The position numbers and the translations under genes are program-made. Shown piece by piece: positions 16,237 to 24,439 of a stretch of 47,250 bases of DNA. The DNA is from Alphaproteobacteria bacterium. Its GTDB lineage: Bacteria; Pseudomonadota; Alphaproteobacteria; CAAHEQ01; UBA3637. Under the pieces are notes generated by a model. It was not told where the DNA came from. It made no database searches and was given only the letters and a program-made list of their open reading frames with translations. The stretch covers positions 1 to 47,250 of the forward strand of contig JAFXIF010000058.1 in NCBI GenBank assembly GCA_017533325.1, given 5' to 3'. Each line of letters opens with the position of its first letter. The stretch's first letter is position 1.

Positions 16237-17508
16237 ATGCGCAAAAAAATGATATGTCAATTGATTGCCAAAGGTGAAAAAAAAGAAATTGAAAAGGCAA
16301 TTCAAGAGACTTTACCGGAAGTTGTAAATGATTATGGACAAACGCCGTTAATGTGGTCTATTCGTTTTGGATATACGGCAAACGGTGATGATATTTTTAA
16401 AATGATTTTAAATGCAACAAAGGATGTTAATAAAAAGGATTCTACCGGTTTTTCCGCACTTTCTTATGCGCTTTCTATGCGTCGTCCGGCCTTTGCTTCT
16501 GAATTAATTGAAAAAGGAGCGGATGTGAATGTTCCTTGTCAAATTTTTATTGCGCCACATCCAAGAGCTTATGCGGCACATAAAGCAGCTTTTTTAAGTC
16601 ATGCAATCAGTCCATATCCGGTTGAAACGGAACAAGTTTTGCAACCGCTAAGCTTGGCGATTTATAAATCTTATGATGATTTGGTTTATTCAATTATAGA
16701 AGCCGGTGCTGATTTAGATGCGATTGGCGGATTGGATATAACGGCATTATCAATTTCCATTCGAACAGATAAATTGGATATTTTGCAATATCTTCTTGAA
16801 AAAGGTGCCAATCCGAATGTGCTTCCGAAAAATTGGGAAAATTATGGAGTTAAACCGGAAAGTATTTGTCCGGTTGCCATTAAAAAAGCATTAAAATACG
16901 GCTGTGGTGCTTCTATCAGTTTGTTATTAAAAGCGGGCTCCAGATTGCCAAAACTTTTTTTAAGACGGGATAATTTTTATTCAACGCCTTTAACCTATCT
17001 TTTTTCTCAACCCAAAGAACAACTGGCTGAACCTTATTATTGTTTGCGTCAATTGCAAAAACGTGGAGATATTTCTCTTTGTGATTCTTATGGCCGGTCG
17101 GCTCTTTCTTATGCGATTGAAAATAATTTTGACGATTATTTAATTACATCTTTATTGCATGAAAAAATTAATAATTTACCGGATAAATTTGCATGTACGC
17201 CAATGATGTATGCTTGGTTAAATAAAGATACCTCTGTAATGAAAATTTTACATAATGCCGGTGTGCCGATGGCTTCAACTGTTTATGAGCCTACCGGTCA
17301 AACGCTTTTAATGATGTCAATTGAGAAAAAAGATTATCAAATGGTTTCTTTTTTAATGAAACATTCACCGCTTCTTTTAAATAAAGATAAGGAAGGGCGT
17401 TCTGTTTTATCTTATATTGATGAAACAATGCCGTTTTTCGAAGAAATTTCAAAAGCATATCAATCACAACAAAAAAAGATGCAACAATATATACAAAGAA
17501 ATAAATAA
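16237..17508 (+). CDS. Ankyrin-repeat protein
   Basis: A 423-residue protein made almost wholly of ankyrin-type repeats, a protein-protein interaction scaffold. Clear units include YGQTPLMWSIRFG, TGFSALSYALSMRR..ELIEKGADVN, QPLSLAIYKSYDDL..IIEAGADLDAI, ITALSISIRTDKL..LLEKGANPN, and C-terminal GQTLLMMSIEKKDYQMVSFL..NKDKEGRSVLSYI. There is no signal peptide or membrane helix, so it acts in the cytoplasm or as an exported effector; nothing in the sequence decides. It has its own promoter and a hairpin-buried ribosome site. It converges with comM with only 4 nt between the stops and no terminator. Confidence 0.9.
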   Translation: MRKKMICQLIAKGEKKEIEKAIQETLPEVVNDYGQTPLMWSIRFGYTANGDDIFKMILNATKDVNKKDSTGFSALSYALSMRRPAFASELIEKGADVNVPCQIFIAPHPRAYAAHKAAFLSHAISPYPVETEQVLQPLSLAIYKSYDDLVYSIIEAGADLDAIGGLDITALSISIRTDKLDILQYLLEKGANPNVLPKNWENYGVKPESICPVAIKKALKYGCGASISLLLKAGSRLPKLFLRRDNFYSTPLTYLFSQPKEQLAEPYYCLRQLQKRGDISLCDSYGRSALSYAIENNFDDYLITSLLHEKINNLPDKFACTPMMYAWLNKDTSVMKILHNAGVPMASTVYEPTGQTLLMMSIEKKDYQMVSFLMKHSPLLLNKDKEGRSVLSYIDETMPFFEEISKAYQSQQKKMQQYIQRNK

Positions 17509-17512
17509 AAAT

Positions 17513-19021
17513 TTATCCGTTTTTCTTTAATGGATTTTTATAAAACAAGGCTTCTTTTATGTGTTCGGTTTGAATAATTTCGGATTGCTCTAAATCAGCA
17601 ATTGTTCGGGCAACGCGAATGGTTCGATGGTATCCTCTTGCTGATAGGTGGAGTTTTTCGGCAGCTGCTTGCAAAAAGTGAAGAGCGTCTTCTTCAAGTT
17701 TTGCATGTTTTTCTAAGAAAATACCATCAGCTTCGGCGTTTCTTAAAATAGAGGTGTTTTTATATCTTTCTTGAGCAAATTCAATCGCTTTTTTAACTCT
17801 GGCAGCAACTGTTTGAGATGAGTCGCCAGTCTCAAGAGTTAATTCCCAAGGATTAACGGCCGGGACTTCAATTTGTAAATCAATGCGATCTAATAATGGG
17901 CCGGATATTTTTGAAAGATAATCCAAACCGCATTTGGGTGCTTTGGCGCATTCGTTTCCAAAAACGCCGAGATAACCGCATTTGCAAGGATTCATGGCTG
18001 TTATTAACTGAAATCTTGCCGGATAAGAAAGATGGGCGTTTGCTCTTGCAACGGTTATTAATCCCGTTTCCATCGGTTGACGCAAGGATTCTAAAACACT
18101 TCTGTTAAATTCCGGTAATTCATCTAAAAACAACACCCCTCTGTGTGCCAATGATATTTCGCCTGGTTTTGCTTTTGTTCCGCCACCGGTTAAAGAAGCC
18201 ATTGTTGCGGAATGGTGGGGCGCTCTAAAAGGACGTCTTGTAACGAAATGCCCTTCTTTAATCAGTCCTGCAACAGAATAAATTTGGCTGACTTCCAGCA
18301 TTTCTTCTTTGGTTAAATCCGGTAATAATGAAGAAAGACGCGCCGCTAACATGGATTTACCTGTCCCCGGCGGTCCGATCATTAACATATTATGTCCACC
18401 GGCTGCTGCAATTTCAAGCGCTCTTTTAGCCGATTCTTGTCCCTTGATATCAATTAAATCCAATAGGGGCGTGTTATCTTTAAAATCAATCGGTTTCGGA
18501 TCTGGCAAAATAACTTCTTCTTTTAAGTGATTTAAAAGAGAGAGTAAATCAGGCGCAGCAATAATATGGGGGATTTCTGCCCACAGAGCCTCAGCCCCTT
18601 GTGTTTCAGGACAAATGAATCCTAAATTTTCTTTTTTTGCCTCAATGGCAGCGGGTAATATTCCGGAAACGGAACGAATGGAGCCGTCTAACCCTAATTC
18701 ACCCATCATAATGAAATCTTTAATTTTTGATTCCGGAATGACTTTCATGGCTGCTAAAAGTGCCATGGCAATTGGAAGATCGTAATGCGTTCCTTCCTTA
18801 AAAACATCAGCAGGCGCTAAATTCACCGTGATACGTTGAGGCGGTAAATGCAGATTCAGTGTATGCAAAGTTGCACGCACGCGTTCACGACTTTCCGTAA
18901 TGGCTTTATCGCCTAATCCAACGATTGAAAAACTCGGAAGTCCGCTTGTAATTTGAACTTCGATTTTAATTTTTAAAACATGAATGCCCAAAAAGGCAAC
19001 GGTATTTGTTGAAGAAATCAT
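17513..19021 (-). CDS. comM: ComM/YifB-family Mg-chelatase-like AAA+ ATPase
   Basis: A 502-residue hexameric helicase of the ComM type, which promotes branch migration during DNA uptake recombination. An N-terminal ChlI-like domain (VEVQI-SGLPSFSIVGLGD; RITVNLAPADV) precedes the AAA+ core with Walker A GPPGTGKS, Walker B LFLDELPEF, the RAPHHSAT block and a C-terminal Mg-chelatase domain with SARGYHR. The zinc-like CKCGYLG..CAKAPKC motif is present. Its ATG follows directly on the TAA of the upstream lipoprotein gene, so translation is coupled and the two genes share a message. Confidence 0.95.
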   Translation of the reverse strand: MISSTNTVAFLGIHVLKIKIEVQITSGLPSFSIVGLGDKAITESRERVRATLHTLNLHLPPQRITVNLAPADVFKEGTHYDLPIAMALLAAMKVIPESKIKDFIMMGELGLDGSIRSVSGILPAAIEAKKENLGFICPETQGAEALWAEIPHIIAAPDLLSLLNHLKEEVILPDPKPIDFKDNTPLLDLIDIKGQESAKRALEIAAAGGHNMLMIGPPGTGKSMLAARLSSLLPDLTKEEMLEVSQIYSVAGLIKEGHFVTRRPFRAPHHSATMASLTGGGTKAKPGEISLAHRGVLFLDELPEFNRSVLESLRQPMETGLITVARANAHLSYPARFQLITAMNPCKCGYLGVFGNECAKAPKCGLDYLSKISGPLLDRIDLQIEVPAVNPWELTLETGDSSQTVAARVKKAIEFAQERYKNTSILRNAEADGIFLEKHAKLEEDALHFLQAAAEKLHLSARGYHRTIRVARTIADLEQSEIIQTEHIKEALFYKNPLKKNG

Positions 19022-20044
19022 TTACCACCGTGGAATATTTATGTTTTCTGATTTTAAAGAAGAGCTTTCAGCAGGTGTTGGAGCTGGCAAAATTTCTTCA
19101 TAATACAGTTCGTCACCCTGCCAAATCGGATAAGCTTCTTGACCTGACATCACATGCGTTGCAACCGGTTGTTGTTGAACGGCAGGTAATTGATAAGTGT
19201 CCGGCAAAATAACTTCAGCTGACTCAGAGATTGGATAATAGTTATCTGATGGTTCGTTTGCATTATAAGGAACATAAGGTTGAGCTGAATAAGATGGCTC
19301 TAAAGAAGCTAAATCCATAACCGGTTGTGCTTTTGTGTTCGGCTGAACTTGAGCAACATTTTGAACTTGCTGCACGGATTGAGTCGGTTGAGGCTTTGTT
19401 TGATTTTGAACTTCTTGAGTTTGCTGAGTAGACTGTTGCACCGGCTGAATTGGTGCATTTTGAGCGGGTGCCTGCGGTGTATAATTTTGTGTTTGAGTGC
19501 TGGGGGTTGAATAAAATGGTGCCTGTGGTTGCGCCTGTTGCATGGGCATTGGAGCTGGATAAGCAAAAGGAGCCATTTGAGGCAGCACAATTGTTTGGAA
19601 AAATGGCGATCCGCCCCCGTGACCGCTTGGGGCTGCCTGTAAAATTTGAGGCATAATATTAGCACTCGGTTGAGGCAAAACAACAGGAGGAGGGGTGCTT
19701 TGTGCAGGGGGCACAGATGGTTGAGGTGTAGCTTGTTGAGCTGGTTGCATAGCTTGTTGTTGCGCCGGTTGGAGTGTTTGTTGCGCCGGTTGAGGTGTTT
19801 GTTGTTGAGCAACAGGTTGTGGTGCTTCTTGAGGGGCAGTTGTTACCAGTGGCGCTTTAATAGCTGCTAATATTTCCTCTAAAATAGAGCGATCATCATC
19901 TTTTTTTGTTTCTTCGATAATAGCAACTTCTTGTTTTGGAGGCATTAATTCGCTTTGCATAAATGCATCCGGACTTGGTTGACGAGTTGGCATACAGCCG
20001 GCTAAAAGAGCGCAACTAAACAAAAAATAAAAACGACTATCCAT
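19022..20044 (-). CDS. Pro/Gln-rich lipoprotein
   Basis: A 340-residue predicted lipoprotein: a short signal ends in the lipobox LLAGC, so C17 would be lipidated. A charged stretch (KQEVAIIEETKKDDDRSILE) is followed by about 170 residues of disordered P/Q/A-rich repeats (QPAQQ, TPQPAQ, VQQ-QNVAQVQ), then a tyrosine/acid-rich C-terminal part (EPSYSAQPYVPYN, GDELYYEE). Such regions span the periplasm in other envelope proteins; that role is inference. The start at 20044 has AGGTGGGGGA just upstream. Low-complexity coding makes long shadow frames on both strands. No named family. Confidence 0.8.
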   Translation of the reverse strand: MDSRFYFLFSCALLAGCMPTRQPSPDAFMQSELMPPKQEVAIIEETKKDDDRSILEEILAAIKAPLVTTAPQEAPQPVAQQQTPQPAQQTLQPAQQQAMQPAQQATPQPSVPPAQSTPPPVVLPQPSANIMPQILQAAPSGHGGGSPFFQTIVLPQMAPFAYPAPMPMQQAQPQAPFYSTPSTQTQNYTPQAPAQNAPIQPVQQSTQQTQEVQNQTKPQPTQSVQQVQNVAQVQPNTKAQPVMDLASLEPSYSAQPYVPYNANEPSDNYYPISESAEVILPDTYQLPAVQQQPVATHVMSGQEAYPIWQGDELYYEEILPAPTPAESSSLKSENINIPRW

Positions 20045-20137
20045 GGTCCCCCACCTCTAAATAAATTGTTTATATCTTTAAGAAAGTATAACAAAGACTT
20101 TTTGAAAAGAAAAGACTTTTTTTCTTTTTTTTTAATA

Positions 20138-21406
20138 TTAATTCTTTGATTTGATTCGTTTGATTTTCGCACCTAATTTAGTAAGCTTTTTTTCCAGTTG
20201 GTAATAGCCTCTGTCAATATGATAAATGCGTTTGACGATGCTTTCCCCTTTTGCGGCAAGGGCTGCTAAAACAAGAGAAACACCGCCTCTTAAATCTGAA
20301 GACATTACTTGGGCGCCACTTAAGTTTTTAACGCCTGTAATCAAAATGGCATTATTGTTTAAAACAGTTATATTTGCGCCCATCCGTTTTAATTCGGGGA
20401 TATGCATAAATCTGTTTTCAAAAATTCTCTCTTCGATTAAGCTCATCCCCGGAGCTAATGATAAAAGCATGGATAGAGGTGCTTGAGCATCTGTTGGGAA
20501 ACCGGGGTATTCGGAGGTTGTAAGCGACGTTGCTTTTAAAGAGCATTTTGTTGCATCAACCAAAATTCCGTTTTTATCTTCTTTAAAAAGAACGTTTGAA
20601 GGGCGCAAAGCATCCACAACAGCATCCATTAAGTTTATTTTTGCGCCTTTTAAAAAGATTTTTCCTTTTGTTACAGCAGCGGCAACGGCAAAGGTGGCTG
20701 CTTCAATTCTATCTGCAACCACTTCATGGCTTGCGCCATGTAATTCATCAACACCTTCAATGGTTAAAACTTTTGTTCCGATACCTGAAATTTTGGCACC
20801 CATTTTAACCAATACATCAATTAAATCCATTACTTCCGGTTCAAGTGCTGGATTATGAATAGTTGTTATTCCTTTTGTTAACACGGCTGCCATAATGGTA
20901 TTATGCGTGGCACCGACTGAAACTTTTGGGAAAAAAATATTTGCACCATGTAGGGGACCTTTAGCGCAAACATAACCATTTTCAACTTTAATTTCTGCGC
21001 CCATTTCTTTAAGGGCATTTAAGTATAAATCAACCGGTCTTGTCCCGATGGCGCAACCGCCGGGAAGGGAAACTTCAGCTTCCCCAAACCGAGCCAATAA
21101 AGGACCTAAAACCCAAAATGAAGCCCGCATTTTGGAAACAAAATTATAATCGGCATGAAAATTTGTTATCTTATCGGCGGTAAGGATTATTGAAGATTTT
21201 TTTGTCTTAATCTTCATTCCCATACTTTTAAGAAGTTCTGATAACGTATTGACATCAGAAAGATAAGAGATGTTTGAAAGTGATAAAGGTTCTTTTGTTA
21301 AAAGTGCGGCAATCATGATGGGAAGAATGGCATTTTTTGCTCCGTTGATTTCAACTTCCCCTTTTAACTGTTGACCTCCTTGAATTTTAAATGCATACAT
21401 TTTCAA
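20138..21406 (-). CDS. murA: UDP-N-acetylglucosamine 1-carboxyvinyltransferase
   Basis: First committed enzyme of peptidoglycan synthesis, transferring enolpyruvate from PEP to UDP-GlcNAc in the cytoplasm. It has 422 residues, full length for the family. K24-N25 (NGAKNA), the catalytic cysteine in LPGGCAIGTRPVD (C118; fosfomycin-sensitive type) and the C-terminal SSDLRGGVSLVLAALAA block are present. The start at 21406 is supported by AAGGAG 8-9 nt upstream; ATG two codons later is the alternative. It is 16 nt downstream of a small coiled-protein gene in the dtd unit. No hairpin terminator is visible in the gap before the lipoprotein gene. Confidence 0.97.
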   Translation of the reverse strand: MKMYAFKIQGGQQLKGEVEINGAKNAILPIMIAALLTKEPLSLSNISYLSDVNTLSELLKSMGMKIKTKKSSIILTADKITNFHADYNFVSKMRASFWVLGPLLARFGEAEVSLPGGCAIGTRPVDLYLNALKEMGAEIKVENGYVCAKGPLHGANIFFPKVSVGATHNTIMAAVLTKGITTIHNPALEPEVMDLIDVLVKMGAKISGIGTKVLTIEGVDELHGASHEVVADRIEAATFAVAAAVTKGKIFLKGAKINLMDAVVDALRPSNVLFKEDKNGILVDATKCSLKATSLTTSEYPGFPTDAQAPLSMLLSLAPGMSLIEERIFENRFMHIPELKRMGANITVLNNNAILITGVKNLSGAQVMSSDLRGGVSLVLAALAAKGESIVKRIYHIDRGYYQLEKKLTKLGAKIKRIKSKN

Positions 21407-21422
21407 ATCTCCTTTTTAAGGC

Positions 21423-21584
21423 TTATTTATTTTTTTCGCGTTCTTCTTTTTGTTTTTTTCGAAGCTGAATGTTTTTTTGAAGCTCGCGCGCTTGTTTTAA
21501 AAATTTTTCAGCTTGTTTTTGCGATAAATTTAAATTTTCTTTGATGGTTTGAATGAGCTTTTCATCTTTTTCGATTGTTGTCAT
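21423..21584 (-). CDS. Small highly charged helical protein, unknown
   Basis: 53 residues from the ATG at 21584, 4 nt after the dtd stop codon, with GGAAAG upstream. The sequence (MTTIEKDEKLIQTIKENLNL onward) is one or two amphipathic helices rich in K, E and Q, ending in a basic-acidic tail. An in-frame ATG farther upstream lies inside dtd and lacks a ribosome site. It sits between dtd and murA in one transcript. No family recognised. Confidence 0.7.
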   Translation of the reverse strand: MTTIEKDEKLIQTIKENLNLSQKQAEKFLKQARELQKNIQLRKKQKEEREKNK

Positions 21585-21588
21585 TTTC

Positions 21589-22026
21589 TTAACTTTCCAA
21601 AATAAAAGTGGCTGGACCGTGATTTTGAATTTCAACAAGCATATCAGCGCCGAAAATGCCTGTTTGAGTTGGGATATTTTTATTCTTTAATAATTGAACA
21701 AAGGTATCAAACAACAAACTTGCCTGTTTGGGGTCGCCTGCCTTTGTAAATGAAGGACGGCGCCCATGTGAGCAATCTGCTAAAAGTGTGAATTGCGAAA
21801 CGGCTAAAATAGAGCCGTTGATATCCAAAATAGACTTATTCATTTTACCGTTTTCATCTTCAAAAACACGTAAAACGGAAATTTTTTCAGCCATTTTTGT
21901 TATTGAGTCAATCGTATCGGACTCTTCAACACCGACCAATAAACAAAAGCCCTTTTGACAAGAGCCGACTTCTTTACTTTCAACAATCACTTTTGCGGAT
22001 AAAACCCGTTGTAAAACAATTTTCAT
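21589..22026 (-). CDS. dtd: D-aminoacyl-tRNA deacylase
   Basis: Cytoplasmic proofreading enzyme that hydrolyses D-amino acids (and glycine) mischarged on tRNA. From the ATG at 22026 the protein is 145 residues, the usual size, beginning MKIVLQRVLSAKV; a longer reading to 22077 lacks a ribosome site, whereas AGAGGAAAA stands before 22026. The family motifs are present: SQFTLLADCSHGRRPSF and the C-terminal NHGPAT (N-x-GP-x-T). First gene of a unit with the small coiled protein and murA. Confidence 0.96.
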   Translation of the reverse strand: MKIVLQRVLSAKVIVESKEVGSCQKGFCLLVGVEESDTIDSITKMAEKISVLRVFEDENGKMNKSILDINGSILAVSQFTLLADCSHGRRPSFTKAGDPKQASLLFDTFVQLLKNKNIPTQTGIFGADMLVEIQNHGPATFILES

Positions 22027-22154
22027 TTTTTCCTCTTTACTGTTTATAAAAGTATGTTTTTTTTCTTTTAAAGTCAAGCAAAATCTTATTTTTTGAACGC
22101 TTCAGATTAAACAAAAAAATTATTTTTTACTTGGATAAAAATGAATCTTAAATA

Positions 22155-22186
22155 AAAAAGGCAACAATTTTTTGTTGCCTTTAAAA
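22155..22186 (-). terminator. Intrinsic terminator of the 22194-22967 gene
   Basis: On the - strand, AAAGGCAACA (22182-22173) pairs with TGTTGCCTTT (22167-22158) and is followed by T6. Confidence 0.88.
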
Positions 22187-22193
22187 TAAGATT

Positions 22194-22967
22194 TTATCTT
22201 GAATGAGATTGATTTAATCTTGCCAATGCTCTTTTTTTTGCCAGCTCCTCTTTTGAAAGCTCTTTTTTTGTCAGCTGAGCTTCTTCTTGATGAGGTTTTT
22301 CCAATTGTTTTACATGGCGCAATAGTTCGCCTGCGATAACAAGTGGCACGATTGGATGTAAAGTAGCATCAGTGCCGTTTTTGCCGGTTCTTGTTGATTG
22401 ATGGCGACTTGTTAACAAGAAAAGAGTCCCCGTTGAGTTTATTGCTTCAATTAATTGGGAAATCATTTTTGCATTTGCAGTTGTTTGACCGTTTTGTGTT
22501 AAAAATGCGCTGGATAAACAAGCAACAGAAAAAGTCGGTTGACTCGATTCATGAATATGGGAACAAATTTGAGAAATTAATTGTTGGTCAGATCCATACT
22601 TGCCAGCATTGAAAAAGCGGGCATGGGAAACAAGAGTGTTATGGTTTAAACGAGTGCTGTGATTAATGCAATCCACAGTATCGCGATAAATTTGAACACT
22701 TCTGTCTTTTCCGAGCGCTAAAACAGTTTTATCACTTAATTCACCATTTTTTAAAACTCTAAAGCCGGATTTTTCATTTGTAACAGATTCTTTTTCTTCC
22801 GAAAGACCGTTTGAAACCAAAAGAACAACGTGTTTGCCACCTTGGCTATGGTGTGTTTGCAAAGCTTCTTCAACAAAAGTTCCTGTTTTATTTTTTTCAG
22901 CCGTTGCACCGAAAAATTCAGCGATATTGTATGCGAATTCGCTCAAAGTAGATTGGTTTTTTGTCAT
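22194..22967 (-). CDS. Unknown 257-residue protein with its own promoter and terminator
   Basis: Soluble protein without signal peptide. Residues 1-150 are rich in S, T, N and H (SQGGKHVVLLVSNGL, DCINHSTRLNHNTLVSHARF), followed by a hydrophobic core (MISQLIEAINSTGTLFLLTS) and a C-terminal charged helix (EEAQLTKKELSKEELAKKRA). I recognise no family or catalytic motif. A TTGACA-17-TATAAC promoter and a strong terminator enclose it, and AAAGGGA precedes the ATG, so it is an independent and probably well expressed transcription unit. Confidence 0.75.
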   Translation of the reverse strand: MTKNQSTLSEFAYNIAEFFGATAEKNKTGTFVEEALQTHHSQGGKHVVLLVSNGLSEEKESVTNEKSGFRVLKNGELSDKTVLALGKDRSVQIYRDTVDCINHSTRLNHNTLVSHARFFNAGKYGSDQQLISQICSHIHESSQPTFSVACLSSAFLTQNGQTTANAKMISQLIEAINSTGTLFLLTSRHQSTRTGKNGTDATLHPIVPLVIAGELLRHVKQLEKPHQEEAQLTKKELSKEELAKKRALARLNQSHSR

Positions 22968-23000
22968 ATAAAATCCCTTTAATATTAAAACTATGGCGCA

Positions 23001-23029
23001 GTTATATCACAAAAAAACATATTTGTCAA
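23001..23029 (-). promoter_or_regulatory. Sigma70 promoter of the 22194-22967 gene
   Basis: On the - strand: TTGACA (23029-23024), 17 bp, TATAAC (23006-23001); leader of about 27 nt. Confidence 0.83.
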
Positions 23030-23043
23030 TTATTTTAAAAATA

Positions 23044-24426
23044 TTAGCAAGTTAATACATTTGTTGCCAAACCGCCAAGTGATGTCTCTTTATATTTTTT
23101 ATTTAAGTGTTTGCCGGTTTCATACATGGTTTTGATCACGTTATCAAGACTGACAAGATGTTCGCCATCTCCTCTTAATGCTAATCTGGCAGCGTTGACC
23201 GCTTTAGTTGCGCCCATGGCATTTCTTTCAATACAAGGGATTTGAACCAAGCCGGCAATCGGATCGCATGTGAGCCCTAAATTATGTTCCATGGCAATTT
23301 CGGCAGCATTTTCAATTTGCTCGGGAGAGCCACCCATAGCAGCTGTTAAACCGGCGGCAGCCATTGAACAGGCAACGCCGACCTCGCCCTGACAGCCGAC
23401 TTCTGCTCCTGAAATTGAGGCATTGGTGCGATATAAAGAGCAAATAGCTGAAGCGGTTAACAAAAAGATACCGATACCGATTTCTTTTTGAAATGGAGAT
23501 TTAAGCGCTGCAAATCTTTCATAATATCTTAAAACAGAAGGGATAACGCCGGCAGAGCCCATTGTTGGTGCCGTAACAATTTTTCCGCCACAAGCATTTT
23601 CTTCCGATACGGCAAAGGCCCATAAATTAATCCAGTCAATCACCATCAGTGGATCGGCATTATTTTGAATAAAGTTTTCTTTCAAGCGTTTGTAAATTCT
23701 GGGAGCTCTGCGTTGAATATTTAAGCCTCCGGGAAGTTCGCCTTTATGGTGAATACCTCCTTCAATGGATTCATCCATAATTTTATGAATTTTACCAAGT
23801 CCTTCTCTGATTTCATGAAAGGAACGGAGGGCTTCTTCATTTTTCATAACAATTTGATCAATGGTCATGTTATGTTTTTTGGTTAAGGCAATCAGCTCAT
23901 CGCAAGTATCAAAGGGAAAAGGCACAAAAATTTCTTTTTGAGAAATCTCCTTTTTGATTTCATCTTGTTTTTTGATGGTTCCGCCGCCGATTGAAAAAAA
24001 TGTTTCTTCTTTTAATACGGCGTTGTTTTTATCAAAAGCGGAAAATTTCATCCCGTTTGAATGTTCTTTTAAAAAGGTTGTTTTTTCTAAAATAATATCG
24101 TTGTCAAAGTCAAAAGGAATTTCTTTTTGCCCTGCAAGAAAAAGTTTTTTTTCTGTTTTTATTTTTTCAAGAGGATTGAGCGTTAAATCAATTGTATCAG
24201 CTTCGAATCCGGCCAGTCCGTAAACACAGGCATTTAAGGTGCCGTGACCAACGCCGGTTAAGGCTAAAGACCCATAAAGTGTTACAGTCACTTTATGGAC
24301 TTTTGAAATTTTATTTTGCAAGATTAATTCATCACTGAATTTTTTTGCTGCGCGCATTGGGCCGACCGTATGAGAACTTGAAGGGCCGATGCCGATTGAA
24401 AAAACATCAAATAATGAATAATACAT
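23044..24426 (-). CDS. sdaA: L-serine ammonia-lyase, iron-sulfur type
   Basis: Deaminates L-serine to pyruvate and ammonia using a [4Fe-4S] cluster; 460 residues with the beta and alpha domains in one chain. The N-terminus has [18 protein letters not shown]. The alpha domain has [21 protein letters not shown], and cluster-region cysteines occur in [27 protein letters not shown] and [26 protein letters not shown] precedes the ATG. It is the third gene after the esterase and msbA2 (13-nt gap), an arrangement that suggests shared transcription rather than a shared pathway. Confidence 0.96.
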   Translation of the reverse strand: MYYSLFDVFSIGIGPSSSHTVGPMRAAKKFSDELILQNKISKVHKVTVTLYGSLALTGVGHGTLNACVYGLAGFEADTIDLTLNPLEKIKTEKKLFLAGQKEIPFDFDNDIILEKTTFLKEHSNGMKFSAFDKNNAVLKEETFFSIGGGTIKKQDEIKKEISQKEIFVPFPFDTCDELIALTKKHNMTIDQIVMKNEEALRSFHEIREGLGKIHKIMDESIEGGIHHKGELPGGLNIQRRAPRIYKRLKENFIQNNADPLMVIDWINLWAFAVSEENACGGKIVTAPTMGSAGVIPSVLRYYERFAALKSPFQKEIGIGIFLLTASAICSLYRTNASISGAEVGCQGEVGVACSMAAAGLTAAMGGSPEQIENAAEIAMEHNLGLTCDPIAGLVQIPCIERNAMGATKAVNAARLALRGDGEHLVSLDNVIKTMYETGKHLNKKYKETSLGGLATNVLTC

Positions 24427-24439
24427 ATATCCTCCTTAT

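Noticed and set aside
19309-19870. Open frames antisense to and in another frame of the PQ-rich lipoprotein
   Set aside because: They are by-products of CAA/CCG-rich repeats; they lack ribosome sites and have Arg/Leu/His/Asn composition typical of shadow frames.
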